A DNA stretch of 64,000 nt from Macrosoma leucophasiata (taxonomy: Eukaryota > Arthropoda > Insecta > Lepidoptera > Hedylidae), in the NCBI GenBank assembly GCA_036365455.1, contig JAWQUS010000025.1, positions 25,766,001-25,830,000 on the forward strand, in the 5' to 3' direction. The position numbers were made by a program, and so were the translations under genes. A model generated the notes under the pieces. It was not told the origin of the DNA. It saw only the letters and a list, made by a program, of their open reading frames with translations, and did no database searches. This document shows, piece after piece, positions 1 through 11,800 of this stretch (positions are counted from its first letter, which is position 1; each line of letters starts with the position of its first letter).

Positions 1-202
1 GTTAAAGATAAAGAATCGGATGTAGGTCATCTCGCAAAGGCCTTCAAAGAGCGTCACATTAGATTTGTTTCAAAATGGACAATTTATATGGTTGTTACAG
101 TTTTGCAGAACGTTACGCCAAGAAAATATAATCTAGGTTGAGTGTTTTATGTACCAGTTCTGTTTATTTATTGCTTTTGTAAGATGACACTTTCTGATAA
201 TT

Positions 203-675
203 ATTTCTCATCATCATCATCATCATATCAGCCATAGGACGTCCACTGCTGAACATAGGTCTCCCCCAATGACCTCCATGCCGACCGATCGGAAGCGACG
301 TGCATCCAGCGGATACCTGCAGCCTTAATCAGGTCGTCGGTCCATCTTGCAGGTGGACGTTCTACGCTGCGCTTGCCGATACGTGATCTCCACTCGAGAA
401 TCTTTCTGCCCCAGCGGATATCGGTTCTCCGAGCTATGTGCCCTGCCCATTGCCACTTCAGCTTGGAAATATGCTTGGCTATGTCAGCGACTTTCGTTCG
501 CCTACGGATCTCCTCATTTCTGATTCGATCCAGTAGGGAAACCCCGAGCATAGCCCTTTCCATTGACCGCTGAGTAACTTGGAGCTTTCGTACGAGACCC
601 ATAGTGAGAGACCACGTCTCGGCACCGTAGGTCATCACCGGTAAAACGCACTTGTTTTTGACTTTCGTCTTCAAG
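203..675 (-). mobile_element. RTE-like LINE 3' fragment
   Basis: On the - strand it reads CVLPVMTYGAETWSLT, then LDRIRNEEIRRRTKV, LKWQWAGHIARR, PPARWTDDLIKAAGIRW and a final YVQQWTSYG. This is the C-terminal tail after the reverse transcriptase fingers-palm in lepidopteran RTE-like LINEs. It is followed on that strand by an (ATGATG)n tail at 208-226. It is 5'-truncated and sits inside copy A of the 0.6-kb repeat; the repeat resumes near 670. Confidence 0.85.
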
Positions 676-759
676 GAATATCGATATTTCTATATGAATG
701 AAATTGATAATATACCAGTAGTACCAACATATAATAATAAATAGTTGTTACTTCAATGA

Positions 760-1097
760 GCTTGGAGTTTCTCTGCGAGATCGAATCAGAAATGAGGAGA
801 TCCGCATGAGTACCAAAGTTACCGACATAGCTCACCAAATAGCGAGACTCAAGTGGCAGTGGGCAGGGCACATAGCTCGATGAACTGACGGCCGTTGGGG
901 CAGAGCAGTTCTCGAGTGGTGACCGCGTACCGGAAAGCGAAGTGTGGGCAGGCCTCCCACAAGATGGACCGACGACCTGGTGAAGGTCGCGGGCAATCGC
1001 TGGATGAGGGCGGCTCAGGACCGTTCGTTGTGGCATTCTTTGGGGGAGGCCTTTGTTCAGCAGTGGACGTCTTTTGGCTGAAATGATGATGATGATG
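760..1097 (+). mobile_element. RTE-like LINE 3' fragment with 10-bp target duplication
   Basis: Reads LGVSLRDRIRNEEIR, LKWQWAGHIAR, then two stops, RWTDDLVKVAGNRWMRAAQD and VQQWTSFG, ending in (GATGAT)n. The bases ACTTCAATGA at 750-759 recur at 1098-1107, a target-site duplication that marks a 5'-truncated retrotransposition event into the 0.6-kb repeat. Confidence 0.87.
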
Positions 1098-1329
1098 ACT
1101 TCAATGAAACAATAATATGGAATATAGCGATACTAATATAATTTCAAAATTTAGTCAATAAAATATTTAGGTTGAGTTCACCAAGCTGATACGACTGACG
1201 TCAAAATATTTATTTGAATCTTGGTTAAGTAAATTGAATTATTTACTGATGAACGGCAAAAACCGTTGAGGCAATCTTACCAAATGTAATAATACCGACG
1301 AACCCAGACGTGAAGTCCGTCCTTGTTCT

Positions 1330-1530
1330 ATTTTTTTTTTCAAACTCAAAAATTCATTTAATCACTTGGAAATAATAGAATTTGCTTGTGATAGGTCAAA
1401 TTACAAATATAAAATTAAAGCGAATAACAACTGATACGTTGATTAATATGTCAAAGTAAATAAATTAATAATAGTCCAAAAATACTTAATAATAAAAATA
1501 GGTATCAACAGAATGTTCCATATATTTCAC
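1330..1530. repeat. Dispersed repeat, second copy at 35567
   Basis: Begins in a T run and CAAACTCAAAAATTCATT, then AATCACTTGGAAATAATAG, and ends GGTATCAACAGAATGTTC. The same sequence with small changes is at 35567-35760. AT-rich and non-coding; probably a LINE 3' UTR on the - strand. Confidence 0.6.
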
Positions 1531-2521
1531 TCAAATCAATGTTCCATTTATTTCACGTATCACTTAAACTGTAAAATATCCTTTACTACCCTATTTATAT
1601 AATATAGACTTTTATGCAACTAAAAAGTCTATATTATATAAACATGTTTATTCCTTGTGTAAGATAACGCTTCCTGATATTTTTATATCATTTTTTTATC
1701 AAATATTTAGATTTAATTTACCGACGTAACATTAACTTAATTTAAGCTGATATGACTGAAGTCCAAATAATTACTTGAACCACGGTTTAGTAAATATTTT
1801 GAAATGTTTACTGATGAACAGCAAAAACCATTTAAGTAATCTAACCAAATTTTACAATACCGACGAAACCAGACGCCCACTTTGTGAAATAAATAGAACA
1901 AGGACGGAAGCCTTGTTCTATTTATTTCACGTATCACTTAAACCGTAAAATATCTTCCACTACCCTATTTATGTAATAAAGACTTTTGTGCAACTATATT
2001 CAACAAACTCCAGCGATGCGACGATAAGCTTTGAGTTAAAGATACAGAATCGCATGTAGGTCATCTCACAAAGGACCCCGAAGCGGCTCACGTTAGATTT
2101 GTTTCATAATGAACAATTTATGTAATTACTACAGTTTTCAGCGGAACGTTACGCCAAGAAAATAAAATCTCGGTTGAGTATTTATGTACCAGTTCTTTTT
2201 ATTTATTCGTTTTGTAAGATAACACTTTCTGATATTTTTATAGGAATGAAGTTGAAAATATACCAGTAGTACCTTCTTATATATAGTTGTTGCTTCAATA
2301 AAACATTCATATGGGATATAACGATACTAATATGATCTCAAATATGGTAAAATATTAAGGTTGAGTTCACCGACGTAACATTTAATTTAATTTAAGCTGA
2401 TATGACTGACGTCCAAATAATTACTTGAACCATGGTTTAGTAAATATTTTGAAATGTTTACTGATGAACAGCAAAAACCATTTAAGTAATCTGACCAAAT
2501 TTAGCATTTAGCATTATCCTA

Positions 2522-2679
2522 GCAGCAGCGCCATCTATTGCCAACCATGCTAGTTAGGCAACCGATATAATAGACTTTGCAGTTTATTGAATATCGTAAA
2601 GAAGTCGTATTCAATAAACTGCAAAGTCTATTATATCGGTTGCCTAACTAGCATAGTTGGTAATAGATGGCGCTGCTGC
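2522..2679. mobile_element. Palindromic MITE with TA target duplication
   Basis: Nearly the whole 158 bp folds back: arms of about 71 bp (2522-2592 and 2609-2679) with only a few mismatches around a loop of about 16 bp. The ends are GCAGCAGCGCCATCTATT and its inverse, flanked on each side by TA (2520-2521, 2680-2681). TA duplication fits Tc1/mariner-type mobilisation. No coding sequence. Confidence 0.8.
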
Positions 2680-2722
2680 TACCATAAAGCAATGCAATAG
2701 ATGTGAAGGAAAGATTTGACAA

Positions 2723-2850
2723 ATCGGGCAGGGCTTCAGTAGCTCAATTGGAAGAGCGGCTGGACTAGACTCCCAGTAGGTCGCGAGTTCGAGCCTCGCC
2801 TGAAGTCAAATTTTTCTTTCCATTTTTCTTTAAAAAATAAAATATATTTC
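2723..2850 (+). mobile_element. Short tRNA-headed SINE (family S3)
   Basis: A cloverleaf-like block at 2732-2807 has a 7-8 bp acceptor stem (GCTTCAG/CTGAAGT), a D stem GCTC/GAGC and a T arm GCGAG-TTCGAGC-CTCGC. The anticodon arm is irregular. It is followed by the tail CAAATTTTTCTTTCC. A second copy with target duplications is at 19653, so it is a retroposon rather than a working tRNA gene. Confidence 0.72.
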
Positions 2851-2984
2851 ACAAGCATGTGTTAATGCGAAATAAAATAAAACAATTATTTCTTACATTT
2901 ATTGTCTTATAGGTAAAAACTAAATTATATTATGTTAAAATAGTGGCAAAAAAGTCAATGTATAATATGTTAGGATCGTTATGG

Positions 2985-3490
2985 TATTGCACGTATGCAA
3001 GTTTTGGGACAATATTTTCTCTGAATTTCTTAATTCGCTTCGCATTGATAGGAACAAATACTATTGCTCGTTTATTTTTATCATTATGTAATTGACCACA
3101 GAAGGAAACTTACTGACCACAATGGTCGGAGCTTAATTCAGTCAAAATATTTATGTGTAGGTTCAAAATCGATAAAAATATTGTCTATGCAAGTCGCTGA
3201 GTTCTGTGTAATTCTAGTAGGTTCTGATATTAAATTATGCAGATTAAATGACATGAGTAACGATTTAAACTTCACAGTTGTGGGCGTTTCCTCCAATAAA
3301 TTTATATTGAAATCGCCGCAAATAATGACACGTTTTTTTGAAGCAGCTAGATTGTTTAGTACAACATCTAAATTTTTTTCAAAACATTCATAAGATCCAC
3401 TTGTAGGTCTGTATACGGACACAATAATCAAGCGCACAAGCTTCACACAGGCTATTTCTGCAGTTCGTTCAACGGAAAGACTCACTATAT
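2985..3490 (-). mobile_element. LINE endonuclease-domain fragment (jockey-like)
   Basis: On the - strand it reads LVRLIIVSVYRPTSGSYECF, then VIICGDFNINLL, then NLISEPTRIT and CIDNIFID, and downstream LSSDHCGQ. These are the ordered motifs of the apurinic-endonuclease-type domain of jockey-like LINEs (YRP, GDFN, T-RIT, IDNIF, SDH). Frame is lost before the reverse transcriptase, so it is a 5'- and 3'-truncated relic in the intron upstream of exon a. Confidence 0.82.
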
Positions 3491-4380
3491 CTCAAATAAA
3501 TAAATAGTCTACATATTATTTTATAGTAAAATTAACTTTTAAGATAAACTTTTTAAGGTAATTAACAATCGCGTAAGACTTAATTTACAGCTATTCTATT
3601 AAAATTAACAACATTACACAATTCACACTTAAGATATATTCCATTAAATGTAAAATTAAAATAAAATGAATTAGTATATACTTATACTTTATATTCGCAA
3701 TAATTTACCTACATATTGAGAGTTATATTAAATCAATCAAGTAATTAAGTTATTAATCATTAAAATGTTTATTCCAATTAGATTTTAAGTTATTTACAAA
3801 TTAATACTTATAAGACTTTACACATGATGAAATAGTGATAGTATGCGTAGTACATGTATTTTTGAAATCTCATTCATTTAAATTTGTTATTTCATTATAA
3901 TATAAAACCACTGACAAAATAATTCTAGATTGTACTTAACATAAATATTTAATTATCTATCTAGATTCCTTAACAAATAAAAATATTGAACAATTATGTT
4001 CATGCAGTTATTTAAATTTAAATTACATTCCTAGTTATATTATTTATCTATTTTTTTTTATTTGTAAATTTATATTTTAATAATATTATATAAATGTATA
4101 TTCAAAGGCAAATAACTGTAAAAATATTAAATTATATTATTATATACACATATTTGTTTAATTGTTATTTATTTATTTTTTAATAATTTTTCCATGTTTG
4201 TTTAACTAGATTTTATTTCTGTAATACTTATAATTCTGTGTAACTTAACGTGTTTTAAGCGTTCAATACTTAATTTATTCAATATTTATTTTACATTATT
4301 ATCAATCTGATTTTGTACATAATTAACAAATTTCGTAGCATTATCATACTAGTTTTGATTACAAATACATATTTATTGCA
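3491..4380. other. AT-rich intron stretch without recognised features
   Basis: Strongly AT-rich with TATTTA/TTAATA runs. I see no coding signature, no clear repeat boundary and no conserved element. Confidence 0.5.
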
Positions 4381-4389
4381 CTCATTCTA

Positions 4390-4560
4390 TGTTTAATATG
4401 CTATGGGCATGTCCAAAACTGGACAAAGGCCTCCTCCATCCTAGTCCATTGTCCTCTGTATTGAGAATTCCGATATAGACTGAATTGTATTGGGTGGAGG
4501 ATTGCGGTCTACTACTCCCGTGGTGACCAACCATATTGGGAGAGTTTGTTGGCAATTTTT
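4390..4560. mobile_element. Possible LINE 3'-end fragment
   Basis: GGGCATGTCCAAAACTGGAC, then AAAGGCCTCCTCCATCC resembles the inverted 3' end of RTE-type LINEs (compare 'CCACTGCTGGACATAGGC' ends at 24220 and 38030). Only one weak match, so tentative. Confidence 0.35.
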
Positions 4561-4824
4561 TTTTTTTTTGCTATTTTCGGCGCGTTTCGGTTTGTTTTGT
4601 GGAAGAAGAGGAAAGTTTTTGCTCCTGTGCTTGAAGAAGGTACTCAGATATAGAGTTCTGGGCACCGGGAATTACTTTTGTTTTCTTTGCAGTAGGATGA
4701 CTTATGCGTGTATCTGGTGGTGTGAAGAAACAAAGTTTTGATTGAGAAGGAGGCGTTGTGTCAAGAGCTCTCTTATTATTATTGGTTAGATTAATATGAT
4801 CTTTAATGATTAATTTATCGTATA

Positions 4825-5110
4825 CTAGCGGCCCGCCCCGGCTTCGCCCGCGCTGCCCTGCTCCTATTAGTCATAGCGTAATGTAAGCTATCCTATCTAT
4901 CAAGTTGGATCGAACTGCACATGGTGTGCGATTTTTATTATAATCGGTTAAGTGGTTTAGGAGTCCATTGAGGACAAACATTGTGACACGAGATTTATAT
5001 ATATTAAGATAAGGTAGGCTCTTTTCCCATTCTCTCTTTCTCGCACAAGTTGTTCTTGTAAGGCTTTCCTCTTCTCTAAAACTGGTTATTATTAGCAAAA
5101 GTGTTAAACT
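4825..5110 (-). mobile_element. Helitron 3'-end fragment
   Basis: On the - strand the fragment ends GCGGGCGAAGCCGGGGCGGG then CCGCTAG with T next. The terminus CTAG fits the Helitron CTRR rule, with a GC-rich hairpin just before it. The 5' end is not defined. Confidence 0.6.
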
Positions 5111-5429
5111 TAAAATGTAATATAATTTGCCAAAAAAAAAATATGTTCCTAAAAATTTTTTTAAAGATTTTTTCTGGGTTTATTTTTATATTAGGCTTTT
5201 TTTCATTAACAGCAACACATATTATATATTTTTAATTTTCCCTCTTTTTAAAAATTAGGGGGGGATACTTTTACCACTTTAGAAGTGTCTATCACTTAAA
5301 CGATTGACATTCAGAAAATTGGTTTTAGAACCTACAATGTCGTTTTCAAAGATCTATCTGTAGACATCAAACAGATTTGATGAAATAAATGGTTTTTGTA
5401 TGTATGAAAAACATTTATTTTCAGTTTTT

Positions 5430-5640
5430 GATCATACATCATAGATTGCAAATAAATGTATGATAGGTAGATAGCAACCAACTTTCAAGTATGTAGTCTT
5501 ATTAGTTTCAGAGAATAGAGCCTGAGACATACGGACGGACAAACAGACAAACAGACATGACACGGAAGCCATATAGCTGTAAAGGTACATTTGGCTATGG
5601 AATCTTAAAAACACAATACCACTTCGATGGGAACCCTTCA
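5430..5640. repeat. Dispersed repeat fragment with (GACA/GACG)n stretch
   Basis: Contains ACATACGGACGGACAAACAG and a series of GACAAACAGACA units, like the stretch at 37150. It resembles the common lepidopteran repeat ending in a GGTACGGAACCCTAAAA-type sequence. Lies just upstream of exon a. Confidence 0.4.
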
Positions 5641-5686
5641 GTAGGATACTGATTGTATTATAATATAAATCTTTTGTCAGATACAG

Positions 5687-5810
5687 GCGACATGCTGGTG
5701 AATCCAGAAAGCGGGTATGAAGCTCGCATGCCCATCGGGAAGCCGCCCACAGCTGTAAACATCATCAACGCTGTTCTGATGAGGAAGAGTGCAGTGGCTC
5801 AACTTACTAA
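5687..5810 (+). CDS. Nlg: Neuroligin exon a (first in window)
   Basis: Encodes GDMLVNPESGYEAR... to ...AVAQLT plus two bases of a split Lys codon. The donor at 5811 is a consensus GTAAGT. Two AG acceptors are possible, after 5680 or after 5686. The second is preferred because it restores a plausible DGDM-type junction when the upstream exon ends in phase 1; the first would add Thr before Gly. The segment corresponds to the region of vertebrate neuroligins just before the LGVNQGEG block. The upstream exon is not in the window. Confidence 0.88.
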
Positions 5811-8800
5811 GTAAGTACGCATTTTGGTGATGAAAGTGGCAAAAACCAATGCAGTTCACATGATAAAGAGATAGAGTTCAGATGATAAAGCCCACATATA
5901 TCTAGATTACGTAACTTCACGCTTGTAATCCCCGAAGGGGTAGGCCGAAATAAATGCATGCATTCAAGCATACATGCAAACAACAACGGTTCGCCGGTTA
6001 CGTTTTTGGCCCATGTAACTGGTGACATCTCCGGGCACATTACCAAACTTCGAGGTATGTATGTATGTATGTATCTTCACGCCAGGTCCCTAACGGGGTA
6101 GGCAGAGAGTGTAGAGCGCCTGACATCCCGGTTCTGACAAACCTCTCGTGCCTCGTCTACCTTCATCATTCTCTTCATACATGCACGCCGATTCCTAACT
6201 TCGAGGTACTGGGAAATTTCCAGAAAATGGAAAAATCCCAATACAACTAGGGATAGAGGACTTTACATCATTATCTCTGATAACCCCCTACCCGGGAATC
6301 AAACCCAGGACCTCAGCGTAGTAGTAGTGGCCTAGGCTACTGCAACCTATAGATATCCACACAAGAACAAGAAGTGAAAATGTAGATGCAATGCAAAGAT
6401 TTAATTTATTTTGCCTCTGCGTTAGAAATTATGATGTCATACTATACCATCGCAATAGAACAATATAGTGCTAGAGTAGTGGCAGAAAAATTAAGGAATC
6501 ATTTTCATTTTTCGAAAGTTAAGTGTAGTACTTAGCGTTTACTGGTGGTAGAACTCCAGTGACGGAGCTCGCGGACCTAATATACTTGCCGCTAAATGGT
6601 AGTATTGAGCACTAGCGTGTTCCAGTCAGGTAATGTACGGCCCTGTAATAGCCGGCACAGAGGCATAACACCTTAGGCCTCAAGAGTGGTAACGCATCTG
6701 CATTTTGACCTTGGTCTTTGTGTGGGTGTCTATAGGCTGCAGTCATCTCTTAACATCAATGTGAACTGCATGCTTGTTTGCCATTATCATTACATAAAAA
6801 AAAGAACTTGTCAATAAGAAATAAATTACAAATATTAATAAAACCATATCATATACAGATACGACCTGGTGCTAGGAGTGACAAAAGCCGAAGCATATTT
6901 CGCGTTCAGCGGTGAAGACGTCCAATACGGCATCGAAGCTGACAGGAGATCTAAGATCCTCAAGTCGTTCGTACGGAACACGTACAGTTACCATCTATCG
7001 GAGATCTTGGCAACTATCATCAACGAGTATACGGACTGGGAGAAGCCGGTGCAACATCCAATTAACATAAGGTGAGCTTCTTCAAGAAGAAGAAAGAACT
7101 TTGGTGGTCCAGGTAACAATTAAAAACGCAATTATTACCTATCCTTAAATAAATTGCAAAGGAAATAAACGTGACGAATAATATTGTTTCTATTAGAGCT
7201 TTTATACACGACTGTTTTTCATGCATTGACAACAGAATATCTGTGCCCACGACTTTGTTCGCGTGGAATAGTAGCTTAGGGACTTTGGGCAGCGCTTTGG
7301 GATTTAAATTTTGGTTAATTTTAGATCAAAAAAGACATTCAATGTTAAGTGAAACTTAGCAAAATATGTTAGTAAAGACCGCAAATCGGATAAGCCATTT
7401 CTGAAATTAGCGTGCACAAAATACACAGACAACCAGACATTTTTCCGGGATAAAAAATTACCCAGTGTTGTGCCAAACGTTGAAGTATAGTTATGTCAAG
7501 TTTCATCGTAATCGGACCGGTAGCTTTTGTGTGATGCTTGAACAAACAGACAGATAGACAAAAAAAGAAAAGAAAAGAGTCATTCTTTGTCATTTAACAG
7601 GTAGGGTCATAATTTGTAATATTAAAAGGTGGAATAACAAGTATTCCAAAAAGGGATTATCATTAAATCTTTGTATAAAGCTATCTAAAATATAACTTGC
7701 TGCTTGCTTGCAACGTAAACAAAGTTCGACTAAACATTGTAAGAAGCTTAACTCGTCTATACTCGTCTAGCTATACTCGTCATGTGACAAGGCCACAGGA
7801 AGGGCAAGTTTCACGTGCCAAGTAGATGGGCATGGATAAGTCCCTAAGCAACGTGTATAAGGGGACTAATGCGACATGAAATATTTGCAGCATCCAAAAC
7901 GAGACTGGAATAGTTTAAGTGCCTTCAAATCCCATGGCGTGTGTGATAAAAGATCCCATGAATAAAACGTAAATTTGTGTGATAGATACATAGTGTATTT
8001 TTTTGTCACGAAAATTGCAAACAAGCATACAGTTTATATTGATGTTAAGTGAATAACTTAGTAGTTTTGTGATTAGAATCAGAATCAGTATTATATATTT
8101 TTTTTATTCATTTACGATGACAAGCATCTGTATGATAATCAAAACCAAACAAAAAAATGAAAGCGAACAACAATTGATATAATTATAATAAATGTCAAAT
8201 TATAAAAAAATACATAATTTCAAAATTGTACACAACTGCTGTAATGTTCCTTAATAAACATACGAGTATAAACTTTTGTTTTATCATCTTTTTTTAATAT
8301 CCAAGTTTATTAGCTACAGTATTCATTTACCACCAATGTGAACGGTATGCTTGTTAGCACACTTCTAAAAACTAAAACAAAAATATTAAAACATCTAATT
8401 TAGATTCTGCTCAGCCAATCCTTTTAATACAAATCTTTTTCCACAGAGACGAGACTCTAGAAGCTCTGAGCGACGCGCAAGTGGTAGCACCGACTGTGCT
8501 TACAGCTGACACGCATTCAGCTCTGAGGAGAAACTCGTACCTGTACGTGTTCGATTACCAAAGCAAGTTTGGTGATTATCCACAGGTAAGTGTTTGAGTT
8601 TGATTTTATAGTCGAAATTGAAGATGAGTTGAATGTGAGTTTAGGATTGAATCTCGAGCCATACTTTAGAAAGTTGTTTGCGCATAATTGAATAGCGTTA
8701 GATAAGGAAGAAGGAAAGTTCGACCGTTAACAAGTATATATTTATTCATATTCAAAGTTTCGTGAAGTTACACTCGTAAGTACAAAGAAGTCATTTGTGT

Positions 8801-11800
8801 GTTCTCACAAACATAAACTGAAGACAGAATGAAGAAGATGACAGTAATTTGCGAATTAACGTAATATCGAAACTATGTATTATGAAAATCCCCGTAATGA
8901 GTTCATCAATCGAAATGTACTAGAAATCTCAGTTTTATTCTGTCATTGAGATTAAACACTGAATTGTGTTTTGAACTAGACATATTCGAGAAACGGTCTG
9001 TAAGATATCAAGATACAACAACTGGTATCTTTTGTGTTATTCTTGAACGCTACGCAAGACGTTTGCTAAATAGACACACACGTAACAATTTCAAACTATG
9101 TATGGTATAATAAATGAAAATACGAGTACAAATATAATTATCGTAAACACACTACTACGTATGTTATTTTTTCTGATAAAATATGTTATTGTTGACCATT
9201 ATTATTTAAATTTGTTTCATCTGCTTGACATCCGTGAAACACATGGTCCCAGGTGAAAATCAGCGTCAAGTCAATTGATGTTATCGACTTGACATGAAGC
9301 TGATCTGGGCTCCCATTTGGATCAGCCGTGAGACTTAATCTCTTTTTTTTATTCTTATTGTTTTTTCTTTTTGTATAATTGTACTTATGTACCTAATCTG
9401 GAAATTTTGTATCGTCATGTCTCTCTGCTGTCCAAATAAATGTTTTATTTATTTCTTTCTTTCAAACTAAAATAAAGAATAAAAAAAAAACAAACTGTTA
9501 CCTATCAGACTAATGACGTCACCTTAGTCCGGAACCACGGAAGCTGAAAAGCGATCGAAACGCAGGGTTGCTTTTAAACAACCATTTTAATTTAACAAAC
9601 GTGATATAAAAGTAAATGAAAACGAGTTTATTTTTTTTTAAATCCTACATATTTTCTATTATGTATTCAAAACTTTAGCTGAAACTTAACCCCAAAGCAC
9701 CATTAAGAAACTCAATCAAAGAAGCCAAAAATGAACCACTCCGTCACGTGAATACTCAATTTGCAGCAAAGTTCAACGATCAGCCTTCATTTCGAGCCAG
9801 TGATTATATCTGTCCAGCCTAATTGGTCCTCCCTTACCTGAACCGCCCATAAAATAGGAGGTCCATCATATTTTGCCTGATAGTTAGCGCAGTGTTATTA
9901 ATACAGTCGAGAAACTTGAGTATCTGATGCTGGCTAACGAGATAGTAAGCCAATGAGGTGGTCAGGATCCAAATTGCACCTCTGCGAATTGCAATTTGGA
10001 ATATGACGTCACTTCTTAATAGGCGTTTGTTAATAACTCAGTTATGGTAATTTGACATGACATGTGGCTTAAGTTCTTGATAGTCAATTATGGAGTTTTG
10101 ATGCTGATGAAGAGCATCAGAATCCCTTTTTGATCCAGAGTGATTTCTTCTTTCAGAATGGTGTTGTATACATTTATATTTTTTTATGTAATAAAAGTGG
10201 CAGCTCACATTGATGTTAAGTGATGACTGCAGCCTAAGGTGTTATGCCTCTATGCCGGAAATTAGAAGGCCGTACATTACCACCTGACCGAAACACGATA
10301 GCGTTAAACACTACCATTTAGCGGCAAGTACATTAGGTAATGCGGTGGTGCCTACGCCCGCGAGCTCCGTTACTGGAGCTCTACCACCAGTTATTATCTT
10401 GAATGATTATTTTTAATTTATTATTGTTCTATGCTAGTGGTATTCACTAGTGGTAGACTTTCAGTGTAGGAGCTCGAGAGCGTAGGCACCACCGCATTAC
10501 CTAAACTATCTGCCGCCAAATGGTAGTTTCAGCACTATCGTGTTCCGGTTGGATGGTGATTTATGGCCTCGTTATATCTATCACAGAGACATATTAACTT
10601 AGGTCTCAGGAGTGACCACGCATCAGTGTTATTGTGTAGATGTCTATAGGCTGCAGTTAACATCCATGTGATCTGTATATTTGTTTCCCACCTTCTTTAC
10701 ATAAAAAAGAGCTTACGGGTATGAATAAACTGAGTAAACTACAGTTAAGAAGTATAGTTAAGTACATATGATGTTGATGTATGTATCTTCACGCCAGGTC
10801 CCTAACGGGGTAGGCAAAGAGTGTAGATCGCCAGATATCCCGGTTCAGACAAACCTCTCGTGCCTCGTCTACCTTCATCATTCTCTTCATACATGCACGC
10901 CGATTCCTAAGACCCCATCAGACAGAACTCGACCTATTTGGTCATGGTAGGTCAGCCTTGGTCTTCCTGGGCCTCTGCAACCATCCACATTCGCATTGTA
11001 TATATGTTTAGTCATTCGCTCATTCGACATTCTTTCTATATGCCCGAACCATCGGAGCATGCCTTTTTTCATTTTTACACCGATACTATCATTCACACAA
11101 AGTCTCTTTCTTAAGCCGGGTACACATTGGTGCAATGTAACATGTAATGCAACATGCAATGCAAGAATTTGACGTCCACATTGCTGCAATGTATCATGTA
11201 AAGTAACAGAATTCCCATAGTGTAGAGGCCTTGCGCGCACGAACCGCGTCTACTACGCGCACGAACAGATTGTTGCAACTCTTGCGCGTAGCGACCCGAA
11301 ATTTGTCGGTTTTTTCCCCGAACACAAAGAGGCGCGCAGTATGCGCGGAGCGTCAGTGTGGACAGGTTGTGTGGTGTGTACGGCTAGACGCGCGCGAACA
11401 TGGAACAAGACGTCGCTACCGCGGCGGAGGAGGCGGTTACATTTACGTGGAGTGAAGAAAAAGTGCTTCAATTAATTGAAGTGTACAGATCAAAGGAAAT
11501 TTACTATTAATAATGAAGCACTGACTATCATCAGAGCCCGCAATTGGTCGTCACGATCCATTCCTTTGCGTGTTCTTTTGCAGACTGAGCGATCCGTTCG
11601 CGCGCATCTCGGAAACAGATGTGAGTAGGTACATGCGCGGTTCGTGCGCACGTTGTGCGCGCCCCGCGTCTACACTGATGCAATGCTCGTTTCGTGTTGC
11701 ATTGCATGTTGCGTTGCAGCAGTCTGTACCCGCCTTTACATCTTCATTACGAACGCGATCATTTGTCCAGATATATAATAAACAGCCTAGACGAAAGCAC

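Larger units (their letters stand above)
1..2515. repeat. Tandem array of about 0.6-kb repeats with nested insertions
   Basis: At least three copies of one unit lie head to tail. Copy A starts left of the window and is spread over 1-205, 664-759 and 1098-1325. Copy B is about 1530-1905. Copy C is 1912-2515. Shared landmarks are the GTAGGTCATCTC block (24 and 2055), TTACTGATGAACRGCAAAAACC (1243, 1808, 2458) and ATTTCACGTATCACTTAAAC (1550, 1925). Copy A is broken by two RTE LINE fragments, and about 1330-1530 holds another dispersed repeat. No coding capacity. The class is unknown. Confidence 0.7.

Noticed and set aside
2732..2807. tRNA gene
   Set aside because: Good acceptor, D and T arms, but the anticodon stem is mismatched with an ambiguous loop, and a copy with the same tail has target duplications at 19653. 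Treated as a SINE head.
11231..11455. 74-residue Arg-rich protein
   Set aside because: Frame crossing a Harbinger terminal region; the MADF-like remnant lies in another frame.
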